A stretch of 46,687 nucleotides of DNA from NCBI GenBank assembly GCA_903839855.1, contig CAIMEB010000226.1, positions 1 through 46,687 of the forward strand, written 5' to 3'. Of this stretch, positions 26,608-37,595 are shown one piece after another. The notes under the pieces were generated by a model. It had not been told where the DNA came from, did no database searches, and saw nothing but the letters and a program-made list of their open reading frames with translations. This DNA comes from an uncultured Methylococcaceae bacterium (GTDB lineage: Bacteria > Pseudomonadota > Gammaproteobacteria > Methylococcales > Methylomonadaceae). A program made the position numbers and the translations under genes. Position 1 is the first letter of the stretch. Each line of letters starts with the position of its first letter.

Positions 26608-28887
26608 ATGTCTAAAATAAACATACCAACCCAATCTTCTTTAGCCCTTAATAATTCAACTGGCGGGGTTCACGAGCGCTGGCGACTTATCAAAGATGCG
26701 ATTGCGCGCTATGGTGTTATCGTGGGCGGGCTTGGGGTAATCTTTGCTATCGCATTGATATTTTTTTATTTGTTATATGTAGTGTATCCTTTATTTGTTT
26801 CGGCAATGGCTCAGTCTGTGAATCAATATGATGTGCCTGACCCGGCACAGGGAAAAACGGTTTTATTAGGTATAGAAGAGCAAAATGAAGTTGGCGTTCG
26901 CTTCACTGCTAATGGACAGGTGATTTTCTTCTCAGTAGAGACAGGTAAAACCATTTTAAATCAAACGATTAAAATCCCAGAGGGAACAAAAGTCGTTAGT
27001 TTTTCACAGGGTAGTCCAAATAATGAAGGTGCAGTGATTTACGGCTTGTCAAATGGTAAAGCGGTTATCGTTAGGCATCAATATAAAGTGACTTACCCTG
27101 ACAACGTGCGCTTAATCACGCCATCGATTGATTATCCTATGGGCGAAGAGCCTATCGTCATTAATGAGTCAGGGGCTGCACTGGATAAAGTTGCCGTTAT
27201 TATAGGTGACAAAACAAGTGCAATTGTTGCTAAAACAGCCGATAGAATACGATTAAGTGCTTTTGCAAAAGAAAAATCGTTATTTGCTGATGAAGCTACT
27301 GTTACTCGTACAGATACGACTCTGGATTATGCTGCTACAGAGGTTACTGATATTTTAATTGATAAAGAGGGTCATAACCTTTATCTGTTGAGTAAGAATG
27401 GTCAATTAGGTTTATTTGATATTACTGATAAAAGTGCCCCTGCTTTAATCTATGAGCAAAATGTAATTGAGGTGGGTCAACTAGTTACGAGCAGTGCCTT
27501 TTTAAACGGTGATCTTTCATTAATGATTGGCGATTCCAGTGGTTTGGTTTCTCAATGGAGTAAAGTGAGGGACAAACTGAATCATTTTGCAATGCAAAAG
27601 ATTCGGGTCTTTAAAGTCTCGGATAAAGCGGTTGTTACCATTAATCCAGAGCAACGTCGTAAAGGTTTTATGACCTTGGATGCCGCTGGTACTTTAGGCG
27701 TTTATCATACGACCTCTGAAAGAGAAATGATTCATGAACCTTTGGTGAATTCAACGCCGGTTGCAGCCGCCATATCACCACGTGCTAATGCCTTATTAGT
27801 CGAAGCAGAGAATGGTAAAATTAATTACTGGACTTTGGATAATAAGCATCCAGAGGTCTCTATCCGATCTTTATGGCAAGAAGTATGGTATGAAAGTTAT
27901 CCGAAACCGGATTATATCTGGCAATCGTCTTCAGCCAATAGTGATTTTGAGCCTAAATACAGTTTAACGCCCTTGGTTTTTGGTACACTTAAAGCCGCTT
28001 TTTACGCTATGTTAGTCGCTATGCCATTAGCATTGATGGGGGCTATCTATACGGCTTACTTTATGACTCCGAAAATGCGTCAATACGTTAAGCCAACCAT
28101 TGAATTGATGGGGGCGTTACCGACTGTTATTTTAGGATTTCTTGCCGGTTTGTGGTTAGCGCCGGTTATTGAAGAACATCTCGCAGGCTTATTTGCTTTA
28201 TTTATCATAGTGCCTTTGGGCGTTATGTTATTTGCGTATGCTTGGCAGTTTTTTCCTAAAGCATTGTTGCAAAATATATCAGAAGGTTGGGAATCAGCCA
28301 TATTAATACCGGTTATTATCTTAAGTGCTTGGTTTGCCTTTACGGTGAGTGTACCTTTGGAAGCCTTCTTATTCAATGGCACGTTGCGTGACTGGTTTAA
28401 AACTGAACTAGGTATCGGTTATGATCAGCGTAATGCCTTAGTGGTTGGAATTGCGATGGGGTTTGCGGTAATACCCACTATTTATTCGATTGCCGAAGAT
28501 GCTATCTTTAGTGTGCCTAAACACTTAACAGTGGGTTCTTTAGCCTTAGGCGCTACCACCTGGCAAACGATGATGAAGGTTGTGTTATTGACCGCAAGTC
28601 CAGGTATTTTTTCAGCGGTTATGATAGGTTTGGGACGTGCTGTGGGTGAAACCATGATTGTGTTAATGGCGACCGGGAATACGCCGGTGATGGATTTAAG
28701 TATTTTCCAGGGCCTTCGTACCTTAGCAGCCAATATTGCCGTAGAAATGCCCGAGTCAGCGGTTGATAGTACACATTATCGGGTGTTGTTTTTGGCCGCT
28801 CTGGTGTTATTTTTGTTTACCTTTGTTTTTAATACGCTGGCTGAGATTATTCGTCAGCGCTTACGCGAAAAGTACAGTTCATTATAA
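26608..28887 (+). CDS. pstC: Phosphate ABC transporter permease PstC, large form
   Basis: A 759-residue permease. One membrane helix (about 38-62) is followed by roughly 390 periplasmic residues with WD40/propeller-like strands (HNLYLLSKNGQLGLFDIT), then the six-helix permease domain from about residue 460 with the coupling segment SLALGATTWQTMMKVVL. E. coli PstC is about 320 residues; the extra insert is typical of Pseudomonas and related gammaproteobacteria. The insert's role is unknown. RBS is weak; read-through from pstS must pass the terminator at 26523-26561. Confidence 0.93.
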   Translation: MSKINIPTQSSLALNNSTGGVHERWRLIKDAIARYGVIVGGLGVIFAIALIFFYLLYVVYPLFVSAMAQSVNQYDVPDPAQGKTVLLGIEEQNEVGVRFTANGQVIFFSVETGKTILNQTIKIPEGTKVVSFSQGSPNNEGAVIYGLSNGKAVIVRHQYKVTYPDNVRLITPSIDYPMGEEPIVINESGAALDKVAVIIGDKTSAIVAKTADRIRLSAFAKEKSLFADEATVTRTDTTLDYAATEVTDILIDKEGHNLYLLSKNGQLGLFDITDKSAPALIYEQNVIEVGQLVTSSAFLNGDLSLMIGDSSGLVSQWSKVRDKLNHFAMQKIRVFKVSDKAVVTINPEQRRKGFMTLDAAGTLGVYHTTSEREMIHEPLVNSTPVAAAISPRANALLVEAENGKINYWTLDNKHPEVSIRSLWQEVWYESYPKPDYIWQSSSANSDFEPKYSLTPLVFGTLKAAFYAMLVAMPLALMGAIYTAYFMTPKMRQYVKPTIELMGALPTVILGFLAGLWLAPVIEEHLAGLFALFIIVPLGVMLFAYAWQFFPKALLQNISEGWESAILIPVIILSAWFAFTVSVPLEAFLFNGTLRDWFKTELGIGYDQRNALVVGIAMGFAVIPTIYSIAEDAIFSVPKHLTVGSLALGATTWQTMMKVVLLTASPGIFSAVMIGLGRAVGETMIVLMATGNTPVMDLSIFQGLRTLAANIAVEMPESAVDSTHYRVLFLAALVLFLFTFVFNTLAEIIRQRLREKYSSL

Positions 28888-28948
28888 TGTGTGTTAGAGC
28901 TTTTGAGTATTTGCGCGAAACATATAACTTATAAAAATATAGCCTATT

Positions 28949-30604
28949 ATGATTAAATTATGGTTTAAAAGCGGGTCGCCCTGGATATGGCTTAATGCCG
29001 CAGCAGTGAGTGTCTGTATGTTGATGGTTGTGGGTGTACTCGGGTTGGTGATTGTCCGAGGTGTCGGTCACTTTTGGCCTTCTCAAGTTGTCCAGTTTAG
29101 CTACCAGGAAGAAGGCAAGCAACCGCAGACCATTATCGGCGAAAAAGTCGATTCAAGTGTTATGCCTGCTTTAATGGCTAAGTCAGCCGGTCATAAAATG
29201 GCCGACAATGAAGAGACTTTAACTCAATACTTGATTAAAGTGGGTAATCGTGACGTTACAGGGACTGATTTTCGATGGATAGAAAAGCGCAATATAAAAG
29301 AACATAGTGAGCCTCTTGACTTGATGGTGATTGAGCGTAGAGAGTGGGGCAATTTCTACGGTCGATTGGTTGAAGTTAAAGAAGCAGGCAATACACTTGC
29401 CTCTGGCGCTGCTGCTTGGTCGGTGCTGCAAACTAAATTAGCGGAAGCGTTGACTGTCTATAAACAGATAGCGTATTTAGAGAAAAAGGAAATTGGCGCT
29501 ATTAACTATGGCCTTGAGCGTTTAAGGCTTAAACAGAAAAGATTGCAGTTAGATAAGCAATGGGATGAAGCGGCTAAACAACAAATAGCAGCAGAAACAG
29601 CTGCTTATGATGTTAAGTACAAAGAATATCAGGCACAGCTAGCCACCTTATATCAACAAATAAGACGTTGTACCTTGGTTGCTGAAACAGAAAGTGGGAC
29701 CCAAGTAAAGATTCCCTTAAATAAAGTGGTCAGAGCTTTTCAGCCTAATGCCCTGTCAGTGCTGGATAAGATAGCTCACTACGGTGTTAAAGTCGTCGAG
29801 TTTTTAACGGAAGACCCGCGTGAAGCCAATACAGAAGGCGGTATTTTTCCGGCTATTTTTGGCACTATCATGATGGTTTTGATGATGTCGGTGATAGTGA
29901 CGCCGTTTGGTGTTATTGCCGCAGTTTATTTACGTGAGTATGCTAAGCAGGGCTTTGTGACCCGGTTAATTAGAATCGCGGTTAATAATCTTGCCGGTGT
30001 CCCCTCGGTGGTTTATGGTGTGTTTGGTTTAGGCTTTTTTGTGTATATTTTAGGCGGTAATATTGACCAACTGTTTTTCCCTGAATCATTACCTGCACCG
30101 GTTTTTGGTACACCTGGGCTGTTGTGGGCTTCAATTACGTTAGCGTTATTGACATTGCCGGTTGTGATTGTATCTACTGAAGAAGGCTTAGCGCGTATCC
30201 CTAGTTCGATTAGAGAAGGCAGTTTAGCCTTAGGGGCTACCAAGCTTGAAACCTTATGGTTAACGGTCTTACCCATGGCGAGTCCCGCTATGATGACGGG
30301 GTTAATTCTTGCAGTTGCAAGGGCAGCAGGCGAGGTGGCTCCGTTAATGCTAGTGGGGGTTGTCAAGTTAGCGCCTACGTTACCACTCGATGGAAACTTC
30401 CCGTTCTTGCATTTAGATAGAAAGTTTATGCATTTGGGTTTTCATATTTATGATGTTGGTTTTCAAAGTCCCAACGTAGAGGCGGCGAGACCATTAGTTT
30501 ATGCGACGGCATTATTATTGGTATTAGTGATTGTAGGTTTAAATCTGGCAGCAATCATTATAAGAAATAATTTGCGAGAAAAATATCGGGCACTGGAAGG
30601 TTAA
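28949..30604 (+). CDS. pstA: Phosphate ABC transporter permease PstA, large form
   Basis: A 551-residue permease. After a first membrane helix (about 13-38) there is a 230-residue periplasmic insert containing a predicted coiled coil (LRLKQKRLQLDKQWDEAAKQ), then the permease domain with the coupling segment EGSLALGATKLETLWLTVLP and EVAPLMLVGVV. As with PstC, it is the long gammaproteobacterial version. The two inserts probably meet in the periplasm. It begins 61 bases after pstC and ends 4 bases before pstB. Confidence 0.93.
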   Translation: MIKLWFKSGSPWIWLNAAAVSVCMLMVVGVLGLVIVRGVGHFWPSQVVQFSYQEEGKQPQTIIGEKVDSSVMPALMAKSAGHKMADNEETLTQYLIKVGNRDVTGTDFRWIEKRNIKEHSEPLDLMVIERREWGNFYGRLVEVKEAGNTLASGAAAWSVLQTKLAEALTVYKQIAYLEKKEIGAINYGLERLRLKQKRLQLDKQWDEAAKQQIAAETAAYDVKYKEYQAQLATLYQQIRRCTLVAETESGTQVKIPLNKVVRAFQPNALSVLDKIAHYGVKVVEFLTEDPREANTEGGIFPAIFGTIMMVLMMSVIVTPFGVIAAVYLREYAKQGFVTRLIRIAVNNLAGVPSVVYGVFGLGFFVYILGGNIDQLFFPESLPAPVFGTPGLLWASITLALLTLPVVIVSTEEGLARIPSSIREGSLALGATKLETLWLTVLPMASPAMMTGLILAVARAAGEVAPLMLVGVVKLAPTLPLDGNFPFLHLDRKFMHLGFHIYDVGFQSPNVEAARPLVYATALLLVLVIVGLNLAAIIIRNNLREKYRALEG

Positions 30605-30608
30605 ATAA

Positions 30609-31442
30609 ATGTCAACACAACAAGTACGTACACACGCAATCGATATGAGTTCTGTTTTGCGTGACAGAAGTAGCCATAATGAGCAGAATGAAACGTGTAT
30701 TAAGGTGGAAAATTTAAACCTTTTTTATGGCACGAAACAGGCACTGCATACTATTAATCTGGAAATGCCCAAGAAAAAAGTGACGGCTTACATTGGTCCC
30801 AGTGGCTGTGGTAAATCAACTTTATTGCGCTGTATTAACAGAATGAACGATTTGGTTGATAGCGCAAGAATCGAAGGTCAAATTCTACTGGACGGTGAAA
30901 ATATCTATGATAAATCGGTTAATGTAGCGGCCTTACGTCGACGTGTGGGCATGGTGTTTCAGAAACCTAATCCATTTCCAAAGTCCATTTTTGAAAATGT
31001 CGCTTATGGTCTTAGGATTCAGGGGATTAATGATAAGCGGATTTTAGAAGAAACGGTTGAGACTTCTTTACGTGGCGCGGCGCTTTGGGATGAAATGAAA
31101 GATCGCTTGAATGATAATGCGCTGGGTATGTCAGGTGGGCAGCAACAAAGATTAGTGATTGCCAGAGCGATTGCAATAGAGCCAGAAGTGCTTTTACTCG
31201 ATGAACCTGCTTCTGCATTAGATCCTATTTCAACGTTAAAAATTGAAGAGTTGATTAACGAGCTTAAAGAAAAATATACTATCGTGATTGTTACGCATAA
31301 TATGCAGCAGGCGGCACGTGTTTCTGATTATACTGCCTTCATGTATATGGGTGAGTTGATTGAAATGGGAACCACCAGCGAACTTTTTACCAATCCTGTA
31401 AAAAAACAAACAGAAGATTATATTACCGGTCGGTATGGATAA
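30609..31442 (+). CDS. pstB: Phosphate ABC transporter ATPase
   Basis: A 277-residue ABC ATPase that powers phosphate import. It has Walker [10 protein letters not shown] (Lys69), Q-loop [15 protein letters not shown] typical of PstB, signature MSGGQQQRL, and Walker [14 protein letters not shown] with the H-loop VTHNM. The N-terminal ~30 residues are an extension of no clear motif. It starts 4 bases after pstA and is followed by phoU after 13 bases. Confidence 0.97.
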   Translation: MSTQQVRTHAIDMSSVLRDRSSHNEQNETCIKVENLNLFYGTKQALHTINLEMPKKKVTAYIGPSGCGKSTLLRCINRMNDLVDSARIEGQILLDGENIYDKSVNVAALRRRVGMVFQKPNPFPKSIFENVAYGLRIQGINDKRILEETVETSLRGAALWDEMKDRLNDNALGMSGGQQQRLVIARAIAIEPEVLLLDEPASALDPISTLKIEELINELKEKYTIVIVTHNMQQAARVSDYTAFMYMGELIEMGTTSELFTNPVKKQTEDYITGRYG

Positions 31443-31455
31443 TCAGGAGTAGACA

Positions 31456-32172
31456 ATGGACAACAGCAAAATCGGGCATCATATTTCAGAACAGTTCAAT
31501 AAAGAACTTGAAGATATACGTAATAAAGTGTTGGTGATGGGTGGCTTGGTTGAGCGCCAGATAGAACAAGCAATAGAAGCCTATACGACTGGCAATATGG
31601 AATTAGCCGAACAAGTCATTAAACAGGATAATGATGTAGACTTATTGGAGATTGCCATTGATCAGGAATGCACTCAGATTCTAGCGTTAAGACAGCCGAC
31701 CGCCTTTGATTTAAGACTGCTGATTACGGTTATTAAAATTATTCATGAGATTGAAAGAGTCGGTGACAAAGCTGAACGTATCGCTGAAATGGCCATACAA
31801 TTAGCCCACGCAGAAACTAAGATATCGCATCATGAGTTGGAACACATGGCTCAACTCGTTAAAGGTATGATGCATGATGCCTTAGACTCTTTTGCTAGAA
31901 TGACACTCGATCAAGTACCGGCTATTACTGCGCTAGATATTAATGTTGACAGAGAATATGATAGTATTCTTAGGCAGTTAATTACCCGAATGATGGAAGA
32001 CCCCAGAAATATAACCCGGACTTTGGATGTGCTATGGACGGTTCGTGCTTTAGAAAGAATTGGTGATCATGCCTGTTATATTTGCGAACATCTAGTTTAT
32101 ATGATTAAAGGCGAAGATGTGCGGCATTTGAGTCAGGAAGAATTGGAAAAAAGGGTTAGAATTCCAAGATAG
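31456..32172 (+). CDS. phoU: Phosphate signalling protein PhoU
   Basis: A 238-residue two-repeat helical-bundle protein with the metal-binding motif repeats (HEIERVGDKAERIAE and RALERIGDHACYICEHLVY). PhoU links the PstSCAB transporter to the PhoR/PhoB pathway and keeps Pho genes off when phosphate is plentiful. RBS AGGAG is strong. It is the last gene of the operon. phoB/phoR are not in the window. Confidence 0.96.
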   Translation: MDNSKIGHHISEQFNKELEDIRNKVLVMGGLVERQIEQAIEAYTTGNMELAEQVIKQDNDVDLLEIAIDQECTQILALRQPTAFDLRLLITVIKIIHEIERVGDKAERIAEMAIQLAHAETKISHHELEHMAQLVKGMMHDALDSFARMTLDQVPAITALDINVDREYDSILRQLITRMMEDPRNITRTLDVLWTVRALERIGDHACYICEHLVYMIKGEDVRHLSQEELEKRVRIPR

Positions 32173-32194
32173 ACTTTTATTTGTTTACTTGTTT

Positions 32195-32229
32195 CTACAG
32201 TTATCGTGTGCTTTTATCGATGACTGTAG
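32195..32229. terminator. Hairpin in the phoU/ubiB convergent gap
   Basis: CTACAGTTATCG (32195-32206) pairs with CGATGACTGTAG (32218-32229), 12 bp with one G-U on one strand, 11-base loop. It has no T-run on either strand. The position between two convergent stops suggests a transcript end or 3' stabiliser. Confidence 0.45.
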
Positions 32230-32262
32230 GGCGGGATAATTTAAACCAGCTTTAGAATATAT

Positions 32263-33813
32263 CTACCGAAACAAAATAATTAAACTGATAACAGTCGCGC
32301 TAATAACCATTGTCCATAGTGTGGTATTGTGGTTATTATTGAGTTCTTGGCGTATTAAGTTTATTTCTCTTTGTAGTGCTTCGGCTTGTTGTTGTGCTTG
32401 AGCCGTATTGTTCAGTGCCTTGTAAATCAAAGAGGGTACTTCTGGGAATTGTTCGGCAAACTCCGGAAATTGTTTGATGATCTTGTTAATCTTGGCTTTA
32501 GGACTTATTCGATCCTGGAACCATTTTTCAAGATAAGGTTTAGCGGTTTGCCATAAATCCAGATCAGGATAAAGCTGTCTGCCTAAACCTTCGATATTCA
32601 GCAGTGTTTTTTGTAACAACACCAGTTGCGGTTGTACCCGCATATCAAAGCGTCTCGCTGTTTGAAATAGACGCAGTAAAAGTTGTCCAAATGAAATGTC
32701 TTTTAGTGGCTTTTCAAAGATGGGTTCACAGACACTGCGAATGGCAGACTCAAATTCTTCTATCCGAGTCGTACTCGGTACCCAACCTGATTCCACATGC
32801 ATTTCTGCGACTTTTCTATAGTCACGATTAAAGAACGCTAAAAAGTTTTCTGCTAAGTAACGTTGATCAGATAACGATAGTGTGCCAACAATACCAAAAT
32901 CAACAGCGATATATTTATCAGGAAGATCAACAAAAATATTACCGGGGTGCATGTCAGCATGAAAAAAGTTATCTCTAAAGACCTGGGTAAAGAAGATCTC
33001 CACGCCTCGTTCTGCGAGTACTTTAAAGTTTGCGCCTCCTGCTCTAAGTTGTTCGATTTCTCCCACAGGAATACCGTGAATTCTTTCCATAACCATCACT
33101 TTCTTACGTGTTAATGGCCAATGAATTTCGGGTATATAAATCAACTCAGAGTTTTCAAAGTTACGGCGAAGCTTAGAGGCATTCGAGGCTTCTCTTAACA
33201 GGTCGAGTTCATCCAGCGTCGTTTTTTCAAATTCAGTCACGACTTCCATTGCCCGTAATCGTTTAGCATCAGGCCAGAATTTCTCGGCAAAACGCGCTAA
33301 CTCATACAGTAAGCCAATATCAGAACGTATTCTTGTTTCGATATCGGGACGCAATACTTTAACGATAACACTTTCGCCGCTATGTAAAACCGCTGTGTGG
33401 ACTTGAGCAACGGAAGCAGAGGCTAAGGGAAAAGGATCAAACTCTGCAAAAGCTTCCTCAATCGTCATATCGAGTTCTTTTTCGATAATATTACGAGCAA
33501 TTTCGTTAGCAAAAGGTGGTACTCGATCTTGAAGCTTGACGAGTTCATCTGCGATATCTTCAGGGAGGATGTCTTTACGAGTTGAGAGTGCTTGGCCAAA
33601 TTTGACGTAGATGGGACCTAGATCTTCTAAAGCGCGTCTTATTCTTACTGCATGAGATTCAGTTCTGGATTTAAGCCAAAAGCTGGGAGTAATAAAGGCT
33701 AGATAACGAATGGGACGGAATAAATGGGTCTTTAAAACGATTTCGTCTAGGCCGTGGTATACCAGAACCCAATTAATATGGATTAGGCGTAAGATTAAGT
33801 GAGGTCGAAGCAC
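32263..33813 (-). CDS. ubiB: UbiB ATPase/kinase-like ubiquinone protein
   Basis: A 516-residue atypical kinase-like ATPase needed for ubiquinone synthesis. It has the KxGQ motif (KFGQ, 71-74), the Ala-rich loop ASVAQVH, the catalytic-like [10 protein letters not shown] and DFG (VDFGIVG). A C-terminal membrane helix ([16 protein letters not shown]) anchors it. The start is a GTG at 33813, with AGG 6 bases upstream; it overlaps the 3' end of ubiJ by 19 bases. Last of the hslV-ubiB run. Confidence 0.95.
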   Translation of the reverse strand: MLRPHLILRLIHINWVLVYHGLDEIVLKTHLFRPIRYLAFITPSFWLKSRTESHAVRIRRALEDLGPIYVKFGQALSTRKDILPEDIADELVKLQDRVPPFANEIARNIIEKELDMTIEEAFAEFDPFPLASASVAQVHTAVLHSGESVIVKVLRPDIETRIRSDIGLLYELARFAEKFWPDAKRLRAMEVVTEFEKTTLDELDLLREASNASKLRRNFENSELIYIPEIHWPLTRKKVMVMERIHGIPVGEIEQLRAGGANFKVLAERGVEIFFTQVFRDNFFHADMHPGNIFVDLPDKYIAVDFGIVGTLSLSDQRYLAENFLAFFNRDYRKVAEMHVESGWVPSTTRIEEFESAIRSVCEPIFEKPLKDISFGQLLLRLFQTARRFDMRVQPQLVLLQKTLLNIEGLGRQLYPDLDLWQTAKPYLEKWFQDRISPKAKINKIIKQFPEFAEQFPEVPSLIYKALNNTAQAQQQAEALQREINLIRQELNNNHNTTLWTMVISATVISLIILFR

Positions 33814-34433
33814 GAGTTACCTATGTTAAGAATTTTTTCTAAACGTTCAATGCGACTTTGTAAACGATCAAAGTCAGTGCGTAAGTCATCAACTTGTGCG
33901 TAAAAAATATCCAGTTCCGGTGCAGCAGGAAGTTGACGAGTTTCTTCTTGAATAAATTCAGAGCAGTTAAGTCTGAACGTTTCAATAGACTCATGGCTCC
34001 AGCTTTGCCCTGCTTTAAAAAACTGACCCAGGCTATCAGCAACCTTATCACCGATGTAAGGCGCTAACAGTTGTTCTAAATTAAGATCCAGATTAGCCAA
34101 TAACTCCTGGAATTTTCGACCAGTATGGGCGTCACCTTCAATACTCACTTGACCGGAGAAAATTGAGCGCATCGGTTTTGAACTCAGCCCAATCACACTA
34201 AAGGCAAGTATCGATCCGGATAATGTCGTGTCTATCTTATCGGTGGTGTAATCCAGTAATTGAATGGAGTCAGCGGTTGGGTAGAGATAAAAGGTTTCAT
34301 TAAAGGGTTGAAGAGTGATAGCGATCACTTTTCCATTTAATGGTTCTAAATAAGCTGTGCTGTTCTGATTGAAATCAAGAAAGGCATTGAGTGCAGTTTC
34401 AAATACACCCATTATCAATGGTTTAATAACCAT
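33795..34433 (-). CDS. ubiJ: UbiJ, SCP2-domain ubiquinone assembly protein
   Basis: A 212-residue protein with an SCP2 lipid-binding domain at the N-terminus (about 15-115: [21 protein letters not shown] and [14 protein letters not shown]) and a C-terminal coiled coil ([22 protein letters not shown]). UbiJ helps hold the soluble Ubi complex with UbiK. The ATG at 34433 is chosen because it follows the ubiE stop by one base (TAAC-ATG); an upstream GTG at 34466 lies inside ubiE. Between ubiE and ubiB, the usual gammaproteobacterial order. Confidence 0.9.
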   Translation of the reverse strand: MVIKPLIMGVFETALNAFLDFNQNSTAYLEPLNGKVIAITLQPFNETFYLYPTADSIQLLDYTTDKIDTTLSGSILAFSVIGLSSKPMRSIFSGQVSIEGDAHTGRKFQELLANLDLNLEQLLAPYIGDKVADSLGQFFKAGQSWSHESIETFRLNCSEFIQEETRQLPAAPELDIFYAQVDDLRTDFDRLQSRIERLEKILNIGNSCFDLT

Positions 34434-34434
34434 G

Positions 34435-35184
34435 TTAGATTTTATAACCTCTATGCACAGCCACAATGCCTTGTGTCATATTAAAATATTCGCAGCGTTC
34501 TAAGCCTGCTTCTACCATCATATTTTTAAGTTCTTCTTGCTTAGGGTGCATACGAATAGATTCAGCCAGGTAGCGATAACTGTCTTCATCTTTCGCAACC
34601 ACTTTACCAATCTTAGGCAGTAGTTTAAAGGAATAGAAATCGTACATCTTTTCGGTGATTTTATCGATAGGATGCGAAAACTCCAGTACGATGACACGTC
34701 CACCCGGTTTTAATACACGATACATAGAACGTAAAGCGGCATCTTTGTCGGTGACATTACGAAGACCAAAAGCGATACAGACGCAGTCAAAGGTATTGTC
34801 TTCAAAAGGAAGACATTCCGCATTAACCTGAGCATAGCGGATATTTCCTGTCAAACCCTTATCGATGAGTCGATTGCGACCGGTACGTAACATCTCAGAA
34901 TTAATATCCGCCAGCACAACCTGACCATCTTTGCCCACACGTTGCTCAAACAGTACCGTTAAATCGCCAGTGCCTCCAGCTAAATCAAGCACTTGTTCAC
35001 CTTTTCGAACATTACTTAATTGTACTGCAACTCGTTTCCAGATTCGGTGAATGCCGAGTGACATTAAATCGTTCATGATGTCGTATTGTCCCGCAACCGA
35101 ATCAAAAACACCGCGTACCAGATTAACCTTGTCTTCAGTTGCAACTTCTTTGAAACCAAAATGAGTAGTTTTTTCGTTTGTCAT
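34435..35184 (-). CDS. ubiE: UbiE C-methyltransferase
   Basis: A 249-residue SAM-dependent methyltransferase acting in ubiquinone (and menaquinone) synthesis. Motif I is [11 protein letters not shown], and further family marks are [27 protein letters not shown], and [13 protein letters not shown]. The C-terminus [15 protein letters not shown] is canonical. It begins 8 bases after the DUF971 gene and abuts ubiJ. Confidence 0.97.
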   Translation of the reverse strand: MTNEKTTHFGFKEVATEDKVNLVRGVFDSVAGQYDIMNDLMSLGIHRIWKRVAVQLSNVRKGEQVLDLAGGTGDLTVLFEQRVGKDGQVVLADINSEMLRTGRNRLIDKGLTGNIRYAQVNAECLPFEDNTFDCVCIAFGLRNVTDKDAALRSMYRVLKPGGRVIVLEFSHPIDKITEKMYDFYSFKLLPKIGKVVAKDEDSYRYLAESIRMHPKQEELKNMMVEAGLERCEYFNMTQGIVAVHRGYKI

Positions 35185-35192
35185 ATTGATGC

Positions 35193-35582
35193 CTAATTTT
35201 TTAATGTTTCTTTACGCTTATGACCCGCAGCTTCTAGGTTGTTAAGGTAATTGACCCACAAGACTTGATATTCTGCGCCTAATTTGTACAGTAAATCCCA
35301 TGTGTAAATCCCACTGTTATGGCTATCACTAAAGACCGGGGAAATAGCGTAATTGCCAATGGGCTTTATTTCTTTAATCGTTACATCTTCCTTGTTTAAT
35401 TGTAGAACTTCCTGGCCGGGTGCATGACCTACCGCTTCTGCAGACGGTGTATAGACACGTAGGTATTCACAGGGTAATTGAAAAACACTGCCGTTATCAA
35501 AACTAATTTCGAGAATATTCGAAACCTGATGAAGTTTAATTTCAGTAGGCCACGTATTGCAAGGTTGTACAGTTAGGCGCAT
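35193..35582 (-). CDS. DUF971 (GBBH-like N-terminal) protein
   Basis: A 129-residue protein whose core matches DUF971, the N-terminal domain of gamma-butyrobetaine hydroxylase ([20 protein letters not shown] and [27 protein letters not shown]). Stand-alone forms between hslU and ubiE are common in gammaproteobacteria; relatives may help iron-sulfur cluster work, but this is not settled. No clear ribosome binding site. Gap of 37 bases after hslU, 8 before ubiE. Confidence 0.85.
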   Translation of the reverse strand: MRLTVQPCNTWPTEIKLHQVSNILEISFDNGSVFQLPCEYLRVYTPSAEAVGHAPGQEVLQLNKEDVTIKEIKPIGNYAISPVFSDSHNSGIYTWDLLYKLGAEYQVLWVNYLNNLEAAGHKRKETLKN

Positions 35583-35619
35583 AGGATTTTATAAAATATG
35601 ATTCAGTGATAATATGTTA

Positions 35620-36957
35620 TTACAAAATATAGCGACTTAAATCTTCGTCATCGGCAAACTCAGTTAAGTGTTGATCAACATAAGCCGCATCAATAATAAC
35701 GCTTTGATCTTTAAGATCGGGGGCATTATAGGATATTTCTTCAAGTAATCGTTCCAGCATAGTGTGTAGTCGTCTTGCACCTATATTTTCGGTGCGTTCG
35801 TTAACCTGCCAGCCGAGTTCGGCGATGCGTTGAATACCATCCAGTGCAAAAGACAAAGAAAGACCTTCAGTGGCAAGTAGAGCCGTGTATTGTTCAGTTA
35901 AAGAGGCATTGGGTTCAGTTAAAATACGCACGAAATCGTCTGCTGTCAAGGCACTCAGTTCAACTCTAATCGGAAAGCGACCCTGCAATTCAGGAATCAA
36001 GTCTGAAGGTTTTGCAACATGGAACGCCCCTGAAGCAATGAATAAAATATGATCTGTTTTAATAGCGCCATATTTTGTACTGACCGTACTGCCTTCGACT
36101 AACGGTAATAAATCTCGCTGTACACCTTCGCGAGAGACTTCAGCACCACCTCCACCCAGTTCAGAGCGTTTACATATTTTGTCTATTTCATCAAGAAAGA
36201 CAATGCCATTTTGTTCTACGGATTCAACGGCACGAAAGCGAATATCATCTTCATTGACCAGCTTACCGGCTTCTTCTTCCTGTATCGCTTTTAAGGCTTT
36301 TTTAATAGGCATCTTACGTGACTTGGTTTTTCCTGAACTCAAGTTTTGAAACATACCTTGCAATTGGTTAGTCATTTCTTCCATGCCTGGAGGTGCCATA
36401 ATTTCTACACCCATCGAGGCGACATGTACATCAATTTCAATTTCTTTGTTATCAAGATCACCTTCCCGTAATTTTTTACGCATTTTCTGGCGAGTTGACT
36501 CTTCAGTTTCGGAGAGCATTCCCCCTTCTGCTCGGGGTAATAACATATCCAAAACTTTTTCTTCAGCGGCTTCATAAGCTTTGTGTTCAACCTTTTCCAT
36601 TTCTTCCGTGCGGGTCATTTTGACAGCCGTATCGACCAGATCCCGGATAATAGATTCAACATCTCGACCCACATATCCGACTTCGGTAAATTTTGTTGCT
36701 TCAATTTTAATGAATGGTGCATTTGCCAAGCGTGCGAGACGGCGAGCAATTTCAGTTTTACCTACACCTGTAGGGCCAATCATTAAGATGTTTTTAGGGG
36801 TGATTTCATCACGTAATGAAGAATCAACTTGTTGACGGCGCCAACGATTTCTTAAGGCGATTGCAACCGAACGTTTGGCACTGGCTTGACCAACAATGTG
36901 TTTATCAAGTTCACTTACAATTTCTTTAGGGGTCATCTGTGTCATGCGATTACTCAT
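35620..36957 (-). CDS. hslU: HslU ATPase of the HslUV protease
   Basis: HslU is the AAA+ unfoldase that feeds proteins into HslV. The 445-residue protein has [17 protein letters not shown], Walker A GPTGVGKT (Lys67), pore-loop YVGRD, Walker B IVFLDEID and sensor [10 protein letters not shown]. It starts at 36957, overlapping hslV by 8 bases; the in-frame ATGs at 36945 and 36936 would give the shorter family N-terminus and are also possible. Confidence 0.97.
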   Translation of the reverse strand: MSNRMTQMTPKEIVSELDKHIVGQASAKRSVAIALRNRWRRQQVDSSLRDEITPKNILMIGPTGVGKTEIARRLARLANAPFIKIEATKFTEVGYVGRDVESIIRDLVDTAVKMTRTEEMEKVEHKAYEAAEEKVLDMLLPRAEGGMLSETEESTRQKMRKKLREGDLDNKEIEIDVHVASMGVEIMAPPGMEEMTNQLQGMFQNLSSGKTKSRKMPIKKALKAIQEEEAGKLVNEDDIRFRAVESVEQNGIVFLDEIDKICKRSELGGGGAEVSREGVQRDLLPLVEGSTVSTKYGAIKTDHILFIASGAFHVAKPSDLIPELQGRFPIRVELSALTADDFVRILTEPNASLTEQYTALLATEGLSLSFALDGIQRIAELGWQVNERTENIGARRLHTMLERLLEEISYNAPDLKDQSVIIDAAYVDQHLTEFADDEDLSRYIL

Positions 36958-37495
36958 TGGGTTCTGCGTCTAATTCTTCAATGCGGAGATTATGGTTGGT
37001 ATAAATACAAATATCGGCTGCTATATTTAATGATCGTTCAACAATCTCGCGGGCACTTAAGTCAGTATTTTCTAATAATGCCCTTGCCGCTGCTTGAGCA
37101 AAAGCACCGCCAGAACCAATGGCCATTAAGTCATATTCCGGTTCAATGACATCACCTGTTCCAGAAATGATTAGAGACGTTTTAGCGTCTGCAATGGTTA
37201 GCAAGGCTTCCAGTTTACGTAAGGCGCGGTCTGTACGCCAATCTTTAGCCATTTCTACAGCAGCGCGTGTCAAGTTACCACGGTGCTTTTCAAGTTTACT
37301 TTCAAAATGCTCAAATAAAGTAAAAGCATCAGCGGTTGCGCCGGCAAAACCAGCAATCACTTTATCATGATACAGGCGGCGCACTTTACGCGCATTGCCT
37401 TTCATAACGGTATTGCCAAGAGTGACCTGGCCGTCACCACCAATAACTACTTTATTGCCTCGGCGCACAGAAAGTATGGTTGTTCCTCTAAACAC
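36950..37495 (-). CDS. hslV: HslV peptidase of the HslUV protease
   Basis: A 181-residue proteasome-beta-like threonine protease. The N-terminus is [20 protein letters not shown]; Thr5 corresponds to the mature Thr1 of E. coli HslV, so MFRG must be removed by processing. [17 protein letters not shown] and the [18 protein letters not shown] block are conserved. First gene of hslV-hslU; a sigma70-like promoter lies 70-100 bases upstream. Confidence 0.96.
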   Translation of the reverse strand: MFRGTTILSVRRGNKVVIGGDGQVTLGNTVMKGNARKVRRLYHDKVIAGFAGATADAFTLFEHFESKLEKHRGNLTRAAVEMAKDWRTDRALRKLEALLTIADAKTSLIISGTGDVIEPEYDLMAIGSGGAFAQAAARALLENTDLSAREIVERSLNIAADICIYTNHNLRIEELDAEPNE

Positions 37496-37565
37496 GTTTA
37501 ATATCCTATTAATATAAAAAAACAGGTTGCTGATTTTACAGGGTATGCACTTAAGATGTGGGAAA

Positions 37566-37593
37566 AATATAGCAACAACGTAAGTGTTTGCAA
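37566..37593 (-). promoter_or_regulatory. Sigma70-like promoter of hslVU
   Basis: On the minus strand TTGCAA (complement of 37588-37593) and TATATT (37566-37571) are spaced by 16 bases. The transcript would start about 63 bases before the hslV ATG. No clear heat-shock (sigma32) match was found. Confidence 0.5.
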
Positions 37594-37595
37594 CA

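Noticed and set aside
37496-37595. Heat-shock (sigma32) promoter for hslVU
   Set aside because: CCCACAT resembles a sigma32 -10, but no matching -35 lies at 13-15 bases; the sigma70-like pair is better.
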